Source: a virus
Length of the DNA: 40,520 nt
IMG/VR virus record: IMGVR_UViG_3300042898_000091
Coordinates: 1 to 40,520 of that record
Strand: one strand, 5' to 3'
Shown: positions 7,114-16,273 of the stretch, in pieces
Layout: every line of letters starts with the position of its first letter
How positions within the stretch are numbered: position 1 is the stretch's first letter
Translations under genes and position numbers: made by a program
Notes under the pieces: model-generated
Databases searched by the model: none
What the model was told of the DNA's origin: nothing
The model's input: only the letters and a program-made list of their open reading frames with translations

Positions 7114-7133
7114 GAGCAGGATTCGTCCTGCTC
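7114..7133 (+). terminator. UUCG-loop hairpin, probable terminator
   Basis: GAGCAGGA (7114-7121) and TCCTGCTC (7126-7133) pair perfectly around a TTCG tetraloop, an unusually stable combination. The following TTATTGTCT is only weakly T-rich, so termination may be partial. It separates the early regulators from the primase-helicase, whose ATG is 18 bases further on, so it could also act as an attenuator. Confidence 0.65.
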
Positions 7134-7150
7134 TTATTGTCTCTGCGGAT

Positions 7151-10018
7151 ATGACAAAACAATTTTACGAGAAAGCATTACCTTCGCAGGGCGTTTATTG
7201 TGTAGCTGGAATAGAGCAAACAACAAAAAAGATAACTCAACGGTTCGCAGAAACGCTAGATCAATTAACAGAAATAATTGAAAGGTTTAAGCAGCAGAAG
7301 CTAAATGTATTTGTAGCACTTGCAACATTTGAAGGATTTAGCCGTAAGGCAGACGACGCGTTGTTCCTACGTTCGTTCTTCATTGACCTCGACGTAGGGC
7401 AAGAGAAGGCAGACCAAGGGCGGGGCTATGCGTCGAAGGACGAGGCGCACAGTGCGCTGTTGGAATTTGTAGCTACAAAAGAATTACCACCCCCTGTTAT
7501 CTTAGATTCAGGTACGGGCATACACGCGTACTGGCTCTTCGATACAGATATTCCATCGGTGGAATGGTTACCCGTTGCGATTAAGTTTAAAGAGTTCTGT
7601 ATTGAGGGGTTGATGATTGACCCTGTAGTGACGGCAGACGTTGCGCGGATCATGCGTAGCCCAGACACGTTTAACTACAAGACCGACCCGCCATCGCCTA
7701 CACAACTTCTTAGCGAGATACATCAGTATTCGTTCAATGAGTTTAAAGACTTCTTGGGCACGGCAGTTATCGAGGACAGTACGAAGGAAGTGTTACTCAA
7801 GGCGCGAGGCGTACTGGATGAAGACACTATCGCGCTTAAAAAGTTGGCTAACGTAGAGTCTAGCTTTGAGAAGATTGCTGAGAGGAGCCTTTTCGAAGAC
7901 GGCTGTGCCCAAATTAAATACGCTATAGAGAACGCTCATGACCTACCGGAACCCGTATGGAAAGCCGCCCTATCCATCGCACAGCACTGCTCAGACCGTG
8001 ATGAAGCTATTCACAAACTTTCAGAAGACTACCACGGCTACTCCCGTGAGCGAACCGAAAAGAAAGCCACCGAGTGCCAAGACAAGCCCTACTCCTGCGT
8101 TGCTTTCAACGACGTTAACCCCGGCGGTTGCACCGGATGCCCACACCGAGGAAAAATTACCAACCCCCTTGCCCTCGGCAAAGTTATTAAAGTCGCGCCC
8201 GTCTCCACGGAGGTCACAGTTTGGGAAGACGCGGATACCGAAACGATTCCAAGCGGTGTAGTACCCGATCATCCGCAAGCATTGTTCCCATACTTCAGAG
8301 GTCAGTATGGTGGAATTTATTATCAACCGACGCCTAAGATAGACAAGAACGGTGTTAAGCATCAGGAGGATGCCGTATTAATCTTCCCGCATGAGTTGTT
8401 CCCGTTGAACCGTATGTTCAGTAAGCAGGACGGCGAAATAATGATGATGCGTTTGATCTTGCCGCATGATCCTCCGCGTGATTTTATGATGACTACAAAA
8501 AGTATTAACTCCCCTGACGAGTTTAAAAAGACAGTGGGCTTCGTTGGTATTAGTGCTTCACCGGATAAACTTACACATATTATGAATTACATTATGAAGT
8601 GGGGGCACTACCTGCAATCACAGGCAAAAGCAGACATCGTGCAGATGCAGATGGGGTGGATAGAGTCGGAAGACGATGCCAAGCGGTTAGGTGACGCGTA
8701 CGTCATAGGCAATAATATCATCCTGCCAAACGGTAATATCGAGCGCACACCGGCATCGACTATGGTGCGTAGTATCGCTAAACACTTTGAACCGAAGGGC
8801 ACGTACGAGAAGTGGCAAGAGTGCGTCAATCAACTCAACCGACCATCGTTAGAGATGCACGCGTTTGGCACGTTGATAGGTCTGGGCTCCCCGCTTATGC
8901 CGTTGACGAGTACACCGGGCGTTGCAGTAAGTTACACAGGGAAATCAGGTAACGCTAAGACAGGCGCGTTGTATGCCAACTTGAGCATATGGTGTAATCC
9001 TGTAGCTATCTCTGTATTTGAATCAACATCTAACGGTTTGAACCAACGCTACGTGACGTTGAAGAACGCTGCGTTTGGTGTTGATGAAGCGCACGGGCGT
9101 TCAGCGGAAGAGTTAGGCAGGACAATCCATGCGATATCACAGGGTAAGGCGAAGATTCGTTTGCAGGGGTCAGTCAACGCTGAACGAGAGCATGAGCTAC
9201 TTGCATCAGGCATCGGTATGCTTACCTGCAACATGCCGCTACTGGAGCTGATCACAAGCAAGAACACGATGGCTACTGGTGAGATGGCACGGCTTATTGA
9301 GTTTCTAATCATGAAGCCACAGGTACTGCTTGATGAACCAGACTTCGGCATCAAGGTGTTTGACCCGTTGAAATACAACTACGGCCATGCGTCGCGCAAA
9401 CTTATTCCGGCTTATTACCAGCTGGGTGAGGCTGACTTAATGGATCGTACGAAGTACTGGATTCGACGGTTTAAGAATGACTTTGGCGATGATGCCATCT
9501 ATCGTTTCTACGATAACTTAATAGGCGTAACTTTCACGGGTGGTATGGTGGCTAATGAATTTGGCATCATCAACTACGACTTGGAGCGTATCTACGATAA
9601 GGTATGCGGGGAGATGATTGAGATTAAAAACAAGGTTGTTACCCTTGGTGAGGCTGATCACTCAGGCGTATTGGGTGACTTCATCAATAAGTTTTACACA
9701 GGGTTCATCGGAATTAACGATGGCAAGGTTACGCTGGAGCCACGTAACAGTCTGGTAGGGCGTATCGATTATGGTACGGGGTTAGTCTATGTCTCCACGA
9801 CCGAGTTTAAGAAGTACTTGCTAGAGAAGAACATCAGCGCACGAGAGTTTGAGCGCAACATGAGGGAGAAGAAAATACTGGTAGAGATAAAGAAGATGCG
9901 CCTCGATGCCGGATGGAAACAGGCGTTAAGTATTCTAGACAAAAATATGAATGTGAGCACCTATGTCTTCGCGACAGAAATCCCTACAGACTTCTTTAAT
10001 AAACTTAGAGAACCATAA
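7151..10018 (+). CDS. Primase-helicase (AEP-like primase plus DUF927-like ATPase)
   Basis: A 955-residue fused replication protein. The N-terminal part looks like an archaeo-eukaryotic-type primase: D79-x-D81 in FFIDLDVG, S120-G-T-G-I-H125 in LDSGTGIHAYW, and RIMRSPDTFNYK near 165-177. A cysteine group (CQDKPYSC, then CTGCPHRG) lies near 310-335 and may bind zinc. The C-terminal half resembles the DUF927 helicase-like ATPase: the P-loop-like GKSGNAKT at 597-604, in which alanine takes the place of the usual glycine before lysine, and the Walker B-like GVDEAH at 643-648. It would make primers and unwind the fork for the polymerase at 590-2476. The ribosome site is weak, which fits a start regulated by the hairpin just upstream. 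Confidence 0.8.
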   Translation: MTKQFYEKALPSQGVYCVAGIEQTTKKITQRFAETLDQLTEIIERFKQQKLNVFVALATFEGFSRKADDALFLRSFFIDLDVGQEKADQGRGYASKDEAHSALLEFVATKELPPPVILDSGTGIHAYWLFDTDIPSVEWLPVAIKFKEFCIEGLMIDPVVTADVARIMRSPDTFNYKTDPPSPTQLLSEIHQYSFNEFKDFLGTAVIEDSTKEVLLKARGVLDEDTIALKKLANVESSFEKIAERSLFEDGCAQIKYAIENAHDLPEPVWKAALSIAQHCSDRDEAIHKLSEDYHGYSRERTEKKATECQDKPYSCVAFNDVNPGGCTGCPHRGKITNPLALGKVIKVAPVSTEVTVWEDADTETIPSGVVPDHPQALFPYFRGQYGGIYYQPTPKIDKNGVKHQEDAVLIFPHELFPLNRMFSKQDGEIMMMRLILPHDPPRDFMMTTKSINSPDEFKKTVGFVGISASPDKLTHIMNYIMKWGHYLQSQAKADIVQMQMGWIESEDDAKRLGDAYVIGNNIILPNGNIERTPASTMVRSIAKHFEPKGTYEKWQECVNQLNRPSLEMHAFGTLIGLGSPLMPLTSTPGVAVSYTGKSGNAKTGALYANLSIWCNPVAISVFESTSNGLNQRYVTLKNAAFGVDEAHGRSAEELGRTIHAISQGKAKIRLQGSVNAEREHELLASGIGMLTCNMPLLELITSKNTMATGEMARLIEFLIMKPQVLLDEPDFGIKVFDPLKYNYGHASRKLIPAYYQLGEADLMDRTKYWIRRFKNDFGDDAIYRFYDNLIGVTFTGGMVANEFGIINYDLERIYDKVCGEMIEIKNKVVTLGEADHSGVLGDFINKFYTGFIGINDGKVTLEPRNSLVGRIDYGTGLVYVSTTEFKKYLLEKNISAREFERNMREKKILVEIKKMRLDAGWKQALSILDKNMNVSTYVFATEIPTDFFNKLREP

Positions 10019-10214
10019 CCTCACGCAGGAGCCGGAGTGGGTGTTTCCTTTTGATTTTATGCAAGTGGGGGATAGTTTCTTTATCCCCACACTCCGCCCT
10101 GCGCAGATGATCTACAACATAGACAACGTGGCTAAGAAGGCCAAGATACGTGTGAAGACTTACACGTATGAAAAGGAAGGCCACTTAGGCGTTAGAGTAT
10201 GGCGGCTTACTTAG
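9963..10214 (+). CDS. Small conserved phage protein (83 aa)
   Basis: A short beta-rich protein that overlaps the last 56 bases of the primase-helicase gene in another frame. The block EWVFPFDFMQVGDSFFIPTL and the tail LGVRVWRLT are a recurrent pattern in small phage proteins that I recall without a function. The overlap is longer than the usual coupling of this genome, but no better start exists downstream before the conserved block. It is the final gene of the rightward operon, and its TAG (10212-10214) overlaps the TAA of the opposing 2020-residue gene. Confidence 0.7.
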   Translation: MSSRQKSLQTSLINLENHNLTQEPEWVFPFDFMQVGDSFFIPTLRPAQMIYNIDNVAKKAKIRVKTYTYEKEGHLGVRVWRLT

Positions 10215-13200
10215 GGCTCCACACCGAACGACTTGTACAAGTCAACCAGTTGCATCTTGATAAGGTCTTGTTGCAGTTTCACGGTGTTGAGCATCTCAGT
10301 TTTGGTTCTAACATCAAGGTTAGGATCACGCCGTATTTCTTTTGCCTCGCTGCGTAGAGCTTTTAGTTCGCCCCCTACGTCAGCGTTGTACATATCAACA
10401 AGCATTTCATCTAGAGGATTAGACTCAAGATACGCGTAGTATTGCTCTGGGTTATCTTTGAGCTCAGACAGATTGTTCTTACGCTGCTCCATGTCCTTTT
10501 CAATTGCTGCCCACTTACGCGAGTCATAGTTAGACTTAGCGCCGATGAACCGCTCAAGTAGTAACGTGTCGGTTTTCAGATTAAAATCTTTTTCCCCAAC
10601 TGCGTCCAGATACAGATTGAAAGAAGTCTGCCCCATCTTAGCTAATGCGTCAGCGTAAGCATTGGCAAAGAAGTACATCGTGTTAGGAGACATCTGCACG
10701 GTGAAGTCCGATATCTCATACAGGTTACGCGCAGCAGACTTCCACACTTCAGGGATGTTATCCCCGCCGGTATATACCCCGCCCACTGGGCCTTGGCGGT
10801 TGTTATAAATCTCCCGTCCAAGGTTGTCATAGTTCATGGTGAACTCAAGTATAGGCCGCACGATGGTTGGCATGATACTGTCGAGCAGGTAGTTGGCTGG
10901 GTTTTCTACGATGTTGCCTTTGGATACAGGGATAGGCAGGAACGAGTCCATCATGATTGGCACTAAGTTAGCCATCACTTCAGGGAAGCTAGTATCCGAC
11001 ATACCGAGCGAGGCTATCTGCGCCCCAATTGCAGGAAACGCGCCATGACCAAAGCCCCAAGGCATATTAATAATATCATTAGGCCCATCACCCACAAAGA
11101 ACCGTGCGTTGCGTGACCACCGCGTCATGTCATCTGTTGCCAAACGATTGCGCTCCATGTCGTCATCCCCTGCCGTAGCGTAGGACATCATGTACATGGC
11201 TGTACCCATACCGATTAACGCCATCGTTGTAGCTTTACCGTTCTTCGCTTGCTTGATAAAACTTTTCTTAAACGCTTCCTCGCCGCCCTTCGCCTTTAAC
11301 TTACTAGGCACTTGTTTCCATGCACGTTCGGCAGCTGCTTCATTACCACCAAACACAGAAGACATCGCAGGCGCTAGAGACTCGATAGCACGGACAGCAC
11401 CCGTTGCCGATGCGCGATAGAACATGAACAACGCGCCAAGCGTCTTACCTTTTAAGCCCGTCTCTTCAAAGTTGGCTAAGCCTTTAGCAAACGCAGCGGC
11501 AGGTTTTCTGGCGTCTAACTTGGCTTGCGCAAGTGGTACACCTTTAGCCACTAACTTGCCTATTTCCTCTGCTTTGGCTATACGGTACGCAGCGGTGCGG
11601 CTTGTAAATTCAAACGCGCCTGTCCATGTGTCAAAGAATTTGTCGATGTTCTTCTTACTGACTAGTCTGGTCGGCTTACCTTCTTGCAGTAAGTCTTTAA
11701 ACTGCCCACCAGCAGTCAAGCTGTTGATGTACGCAACATCGCCGCCCACAGACAAGTACTCAACTAGATCGGCAGTAAACCCAGACTTATCAGCATCAAC
11801 TAATGCTTTCATGCGCGTGTTCTTTTGTAGGTCAGCGCCACCTTGTCTGAATAAGTACGCTACCTTACCCGCTTTAATAAGCCCGTTGGATAACACCAAT
11901 TGCCCTACAGCTTTAATATATCGTGCAGCAACATCTGGACTGTAGTCCATACTAATGTTGTATGAGTTAGTCAACATATCAACAACGAAGTTCATAGGCG
12001 CAAAGCCAACGCTATAACGCGTATGCATCTGGGCAAAGAAGCTGTTGATATTATTTATCTTATCAATGACAGGAGACTCTTGGCGGTACGTTTTACGGAT
12101 CGCGTCGCGCATACGGTCATCCTTCATTTGGATAAGCGCAATGTCGCCGTCCTTCATGTAATAGAAGAACAAGTCTTTTCTGTTCGCGTACTTCATCAAC
12201 TTCTCTTCACCCGCTGCTATGTAACGGTCAGAGAAAGGTACGATGTCAATTACATCCGCCTCAATTAATCCTTGGCCTTCTGGATTTAGTTTGCCCTTAT
12301 TTGCCGAATGGAACAACGCGGGCATTATGTCTTTACGCGCTGCGCGGGCAGCGGAGAGATGCGCGTCTGCAAGCATACGAAGGATAGGATTTTCCGGTAA
12401 ATCTAAACGACCCTCTTGCGTGTACTCAGCGTTCTGGTGTTCTTTACCTAGATGTTCACCAACAAAAAACTTTCTATCGTCTTCAGTTATTGGCTTACCC
12501 TTGTACGGCACATAGTGTTCATAGCCGTAGAACGATACAAGATTAGTTACAGGCTGCGACCAGTAGTTAGCATCTTTATTTAATTCGATGGTTACGTCAG
12601 ATACGGCTTTTAATTTATCGAGTATTTCATCCATCGACGCTTTAGTCTTCGCGTCTTTCTTAAACCCATCCATGTAACGCTTTGTGTCAGCAGGGGTTAA
12701 GCCGCCCACCACGTTGTACATCGTGTTATTAATATCATGCTGTTCAATTAATGGCGTTTCTACAGTGCCGGGGTCTAAGTTAGTTTTAACTTTAACGATT
12801 GCGTCCAACAGTTTGCGGTAAGCTCGCGCCAACTCATCCGGCGTCATGCCCAAGCCTTCAGCTGTCTTAACGAATTCTTTTGATTCTAAATCTTTAAATA
12901 TATTGTCTCGGGCAGTAGCCGGAGAAATCTTTTTACCAAACCATTCGACAGATTCTATATCGTTGCGGAGTGGTACTTTCCTTAAAAATTTAACAGCACG
13001 TACTTCGCCTTCATGCAGCGCAATCCCATACGCAGCTAACTTTTGAAGCGCAGTTTGAAGGTCAATATTTTGTTCTTTTACAAATTTATGTACTAACGCA
13101 TGTACTTCGTCTATTGGGTTTTTTACAAACGAGTTATCAATGTTCGTAAAATTGCCCTTGGCAAGCATAATCTGCGTGTACAGATTATTGAATTTGTTAT

Positions 13201-16200
13201 CGTCACCGACAATAAGCAAACCTTGACGAGTGATAGTACGTTCATGGTCTTTTACGGGATACAGCTCATTCTGTAATTGCCGCGCCGCTTCCTTCATACT
13301 CTTAGCCAAGCCGTTCTTATACCAAGAACGCATCGTACCGATAATGCCTGTAGGCTCTTTAGGTAGCGGTTGCTCAGCAATAAACTGCTCAAGCGTCTTC
13401 TCAGGCAGCTCGGGAGCGGCTATCGTCTCGCCAGCCATGTACGACACACCCTTCGCCTTGCCAACACGCGGAGCTTTCATCAGCTCTTCAATCTGCGTAA
13501 TCGTATCAGCCAGATTGGCACCGTACACACCACCATGCAACGCCTTCTCTTCTTCAAGCGCCATGTTAGGACTAAAGCCGATGAGCTTCAGTACGCGCTT
13601 AGCAAACTCAGAGAACATGTTCGACAGATACTTCTCGGACGACATCGGCTTAGCCCTTGCCATGTCTGTCTGGAAGTCAGGGTTAGAGAACGCTTGAGCA
13701 ATAAACTCTTTGAGCGTACCAATATCGTACTTGTTACCGAACGTAGCTTTGGCGTGTTCGTGCAGTTGCTTCAGTTTATACAGCGCGTTCTTCTGGGCTA
13801 CGTTTAACTTGTCTGGGTTATCTATTACATGGTCAACGGCGAAGTGCGTCATCTCATGCAGCACAGCCACGTCTGCGCGTTGGCCTTTAAGATTATCCAA
13901 GTCAATAGTGATGGATTCATTTGCCCCATCGTACTTAGCGGATTTACCCTCCTCAACCTTGCCAAGACTAATGGTAGGTTGTACATCCAGCGTCTCTAAC
14001 AGCTTCTCAATCTTGCGGGCAAACGCAGCGGTAACAGAACCGTTAACGTACGGATCGCTAATTACGCTCAACACAACATCGATGTTGTTCTTCTCCAACG
14101 CCTTACGCACAGCCTTGTCTAACTTAACGGAAGCAACCTCGTACTTAGGTAGGTTTTCTTTTACTGCGGCCTGCGCGGCTGCTTCTGTCTTTTCTTTCTT
14201 CGCGCTTGCACGGAGGCCGCGATTAATCTCCGCGAGATTACGAGCGCGTTCAGCAGGCGTATTAACAATGTCTTCCAACTCTTGCTGCTTAACTTGTGTG
14301 GCTTCAGCTTTAGCTTTACTAACGCGCTCTTCAACCGGTTTTACAACGCGCTTGGGCAGTGAGGCCATCGTTGTTTTGATAGTCTCAGGCGTAGTAGTCT
14401 GCCCAGTAATTGCAGTGATGTCCGCTGCTATATCTTCAGCTGTCTTACCCTGCTGCGTACCAGCCTCAACCATGTCGTTAATGGCTTGCTGGGTTTCGTC
14501 TACTGCGGGTGCGGGTGCTTCTTGTCTTTCTTCTTTTGTTTCGACGGCTTGAGGGGTTTCAGTGACACTAGGTTCCTCCGTAATAATAGGTTCTGTTAAT
14601 GGAGCTGGCTGTATTGCCTCTCCAATTGCAGGTTGTCCAACAGCCCCTGTAAGATCAGCCACTCCAGCGGTGACAGGTGCTTCAATTCCTGCGGCGGGTA
14701 CTTCCACTCCTCCGACAGGCACACCAACGCTAGGCTGATCAACTGGGGTGATAAGGTCTCTAGGCTCTGTGACATCTGCCACCTCCGTAGTAGCTAGTTT
14801 TGCAATTGCATTCTTTTTAGGGCGTACAAGTATGCCTTGGGACTCCATAACAGCAATGAGTTCCAGAGTTTCTTTACGCTTTAGTCCGGTTACTTTCTGA
14901 AGTTCTGATACACGAGCTTCGCCCGTCTGCTGCACGTGCGCCAACGCCGTCTGGTATAGCTGAGTCGTAGTGATATCTGCCACAGGCTCAGCTACGGGCG
15001 GGGCAGTTTCAGCTATGGGCGGGGTAGTTTCGGCTACGGGCGGGGCAGTTTCAGCTATGGGCGGGGTAACAGACGGGGTAACTTCAGGCGTAGTTACAGG
15101 CGGTATATCCGTGGTTTCTTCTGGCGTCAGTGTTCTGAACGGCATACCCGCCGGAGATGTAACGGGCGGGGTTACTTCAGGCGGGGTAATGGATGGCTCA
15201 ACAGTAAGCGGTGTAGCACCGCCGGGTTGAACTTGCGTAATCTTGGCGGCTTCCTCTTGCGCTTTAGCGAACGCGGCTTGCTCTTGCGCTGCGCTCATAC
15301 CACCAATAACAGCACCGGGACCGGCACCTAATACTGCACCAAGCGCAGCCGCACCGGCCACACCCTTAGTAGGATCAATCGTTGGATTATATTCTTGCGC
15401 AGCTTTGCGCCCTGCGTATTCCGTTACGCCCTCCTCAACACCTTCTTGAGCGGCCTCGGACACACCCGTTATTAATGCCCTAGAGAAGATACTCTCTGGC
15501 ACTTCAACGCCATTGATGATCTTCGTGAACGTCTTCTTACCAGCCAACAGGGGCTCGATACCGTACCGACCAGCAATACCGCCGATCAAGGCAGGGATGA
15601 TAGAGGCTCTACGTGCGGCAGTGGTTGCCGCTTCTTCTTTAATATCAGCAAGTGTGCGACCAGCTGCAATCTGTGATTTAACAAAATCGTTCTGAAGCAG
15701 GATGTTGTCAGGCGTATCCATTACCAGCTTGTACGCACTACCCGCTGCGTCACCGCCAGACATCATCGCGCTAGATATAACACCAGCGGTTAAGCCCACG
15801 CGTGGGAGTGTTTTCTCAGCAACTTTAAAAAGCGATGCCGCCGAAGTTGCGCCTTTGATAGTTAAGCCGGGACCCGCTACAGAGCCAGCAGCTTGCGCCG
15901 CAGCTTGTAATGGATTTTGTAGAGCGTACTTACCGACAGCAAACGCTTCGCCACCCATTGTATTAGCGGCTTCTAACTCTCTGTAGAACTTATCACGCCC
16001 AGCTTTAACGATATCACTCTGCTTGGACTCACCCTCTTTGGCAAACTCATCGACTGCCTTAGAGAACGAATTACCGGGCGCAACAAAGTTGGCAGCTGCC
16101 GCAATGTTGTTAGCCGCAGAGTTAGCAATAGTGATAACGGTATCGTTAAGAACCGAGAATATATTACGACTCTTTGGCTCAGACTTAGGCGCTGGGGTAT

Positions 16201-16273
16201 CGCCCATCTCCGCGAATAAATCACGTGGTCCTGTTCTACGAGTTGGGGCTTCGGCAAACAGATCACGTGGCAT
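10211..16273 (-). CDS. Giant polyvalent virion protein (2020 aa), LPD38-like, with HExxH motif
   Basis: The last and longest late gene. Features in order: a repeated N-terminal PRDLFAE; alanine-rich helical segments to about 340; a proline-rich repeat at about 345-435; a winged-helix-like unit at about 437-490 (GEARVSELQKVTGLKRKETLELI); a Lys/Ala-rich helical region; H806-E-M-T-H810 in AVLHEMTHFAVDH, a zinc-protease-type motif; and a C-terminal region from about 1400 (SFFAQMHTRYSVGFAPMNFV) that resembles the large polyvalent protein domain LPD38. A hydrophobic stretch lies near 1680-1700. In short-tailed phages, very long proteins at the end of the structural operon are usually ejected into the host with the DNA, so this is inferred to be an internal virion or ejection protein. 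The start overlaps the preceding stop by one base. Confidence 0.8.
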   Translation of the reverse strand: MPRDLFAEAPTRRTGPRDLFAEMGDTPAPKSEPKSRNIFSVLNDTVITIANSAANNIAAAANFVAPGNSFSKAVDEFAKEGESKQSDIVKAGRDKFYRELEAANTMGGEAFAVGKYALQNPLQAAAQAAGSVAGPGLTIKGATSAASLFKVAEKTLPRVGLTAGVISSAMMSGGDAAGSAYKLVMDTPDNILLQNDFVKSQIAAGRTLADIKEEAATTAARRASIIPALIGGIAGRYGIEPLLAGKKTFTKIINGVEVPESIFSRALITGVSEAAQEGVEEGVTEYAGRKAAQEYNPTIDPTKGVAGAAALGAVLGAGPGAVIGGMSAAQEQAAFAKAQEEAAKITQVQPGGATPLTVEPSITPPEVTPPVTSPAGMPFRTLTPEETTDIPPVTTPEVTPSVTPPIAETAPPVAETTPPIAETAPPVAEPVADITTTQLYQTALAHVQQTGEARVSELQKVTGLKRKETLELIAVMESQGILVRPKKNAIAKLATTEVADVTEPRDLITPVDQPSVGVPVGGVEVPAAGIEAPVTAGVADLTGAVGQPAIGEAIQPAPLTEPIITEEPSVTETPQAVETKEERQEAPAPAVDETQQAINDMVEAGTQQGKTAEDIAADITAITGQTTTPETIKTTMASLPKRVVKPVEERVSKAKAEATQVKQQELEDIVNTPAERARNLAEINRGLRASAKKEKTEAAAQAAVKENLPKYEVASVKLDKAVRKALEKNNIDVVLSVISDPYVNGSVTAAFARKIEKLLETLDVQPTISLGKVEEGKSAKYDGANESITIDLDNLKGQRADVAVLHEMTHFAVDHVIDNPDKLNVAQKNALYKLKQLHEHAKATFGNKYDIGTLKEFIAQAFSNPDFQTDMARAKPMSSEKYLSNMFSEFAKRVLKLIGFSPNMALEEEKALHGGVYGANLADTITQIEELMKAPRVGKAKGVSYMAGETIAAPELPEKTLEQFIAEQPLPKEPTGIIGTMRSWYKNGLAKSMKEAARQLQNELYPVKDHERTITRQGLLIVGDDNKFNNLYTQIMLAKGNFTNIDNSFVKNPIDEVHALVHKFVKEQNIDLQTALQKLAAYGIALHEGEVRAVKFLRKVPLRNDIESVEWFGKKISPATARDNIFKDLESKEFVKTAEGLGMTPDELARAYRKLLDAIVKVKTNLDPGTVETPLIEQHDINNTMYNVVGGLTPADTKRYMDGFKKDAKTKASMDEILDKLKAVSDVTIELNKDANYWSQPVTNLVSFYGYEHYVPYKGKPITEDDRKFFVGEHLGKEHQNAEYTQEGRLDLPENPILRMLADAHLSAARAARKDIMPALFHSANKGKLNPEGQGLIEADVIDIVPFSDRYIAAGEEKLMKYANRKDLFFYYMKDGDIALIQMKDDRMRDAIRKTYRQESPVIDKINNINSFFAQMHTRYSVGFAPMNFVVDMLTNSYNISMDYSPDVAARYIKAVGQLVLSNGLIKAGKVAYLFRQGGADLQKNTRMKALVDADKSGFTADLVEYLSVGGDVAYINSLTAGGQFKDLLQEGKPTRLVSKKNIDKFFDTWTGAFEFTSRTAAYRIAKAEEIGKLVAKGVPLAQAKLDARKPAAAFAKGLANFEETGLKGKTLGALFMFYRASATGAVRAIESLAPAMSSVFGGNEAAAERAWKQVPSKLKAKGGEEAFKKSFIKQAKNGKATTMALIGMGTAMYMMSYATAGDDDMERNRLATDDMTRWSRNARFFVGDGPNDIINMPWGFGHGAFPAIGAQIASLGMSDTSFPEVMANLVPIMMDSFLPIPVSKGNIVENPANYLLDSIMPTIVRPILEFTMNYDNLGREIYNNRQGPVGGVYTGGDNIPEVWKSAARNLYEISDFTVQMSPNTMYFFANAYADALAKMGQTSFNLYLDAVGEKDFNLKTDTLLLERFIGAKSNYDSRKWAAIEKDMEQRKNNLSELKDNPEQYYAYLESNPLDEMLVDMYNADVGGELKALRSEAKEIRRDPNLDVRTKTEMLNTVKLQQDLIKMQLVDLYKSFGVEP
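14988..15071. repeat. Four tandem 21-bp repeats in the giant gene
   Basis: Four consecutive 21-base units (14988-15008, 15009-15029, 15030-15050, 15051-15071) of the form TCAGCTAYGGGCGGGGYAGTT encode alternating PPIAETA and PPVAETT heptads. More divergent GGCGGGGTAA copies follow to about 15190. The units are in frame, so copy-number change would only alter linker length. Confidence 0.85.

Noticed and set aside
13710-14552. Long + strand frame (280 codons) inside the giant gene
   Set aside because: A shadow of the 2020-residue frame, which has recognisable motifs; nothing recognisable on this strand.
14988-15190. CRISPR-like repeat array
   Set aside because: Repeats are contiguous, in frame and without spacers; they encode a proline-rich linker.
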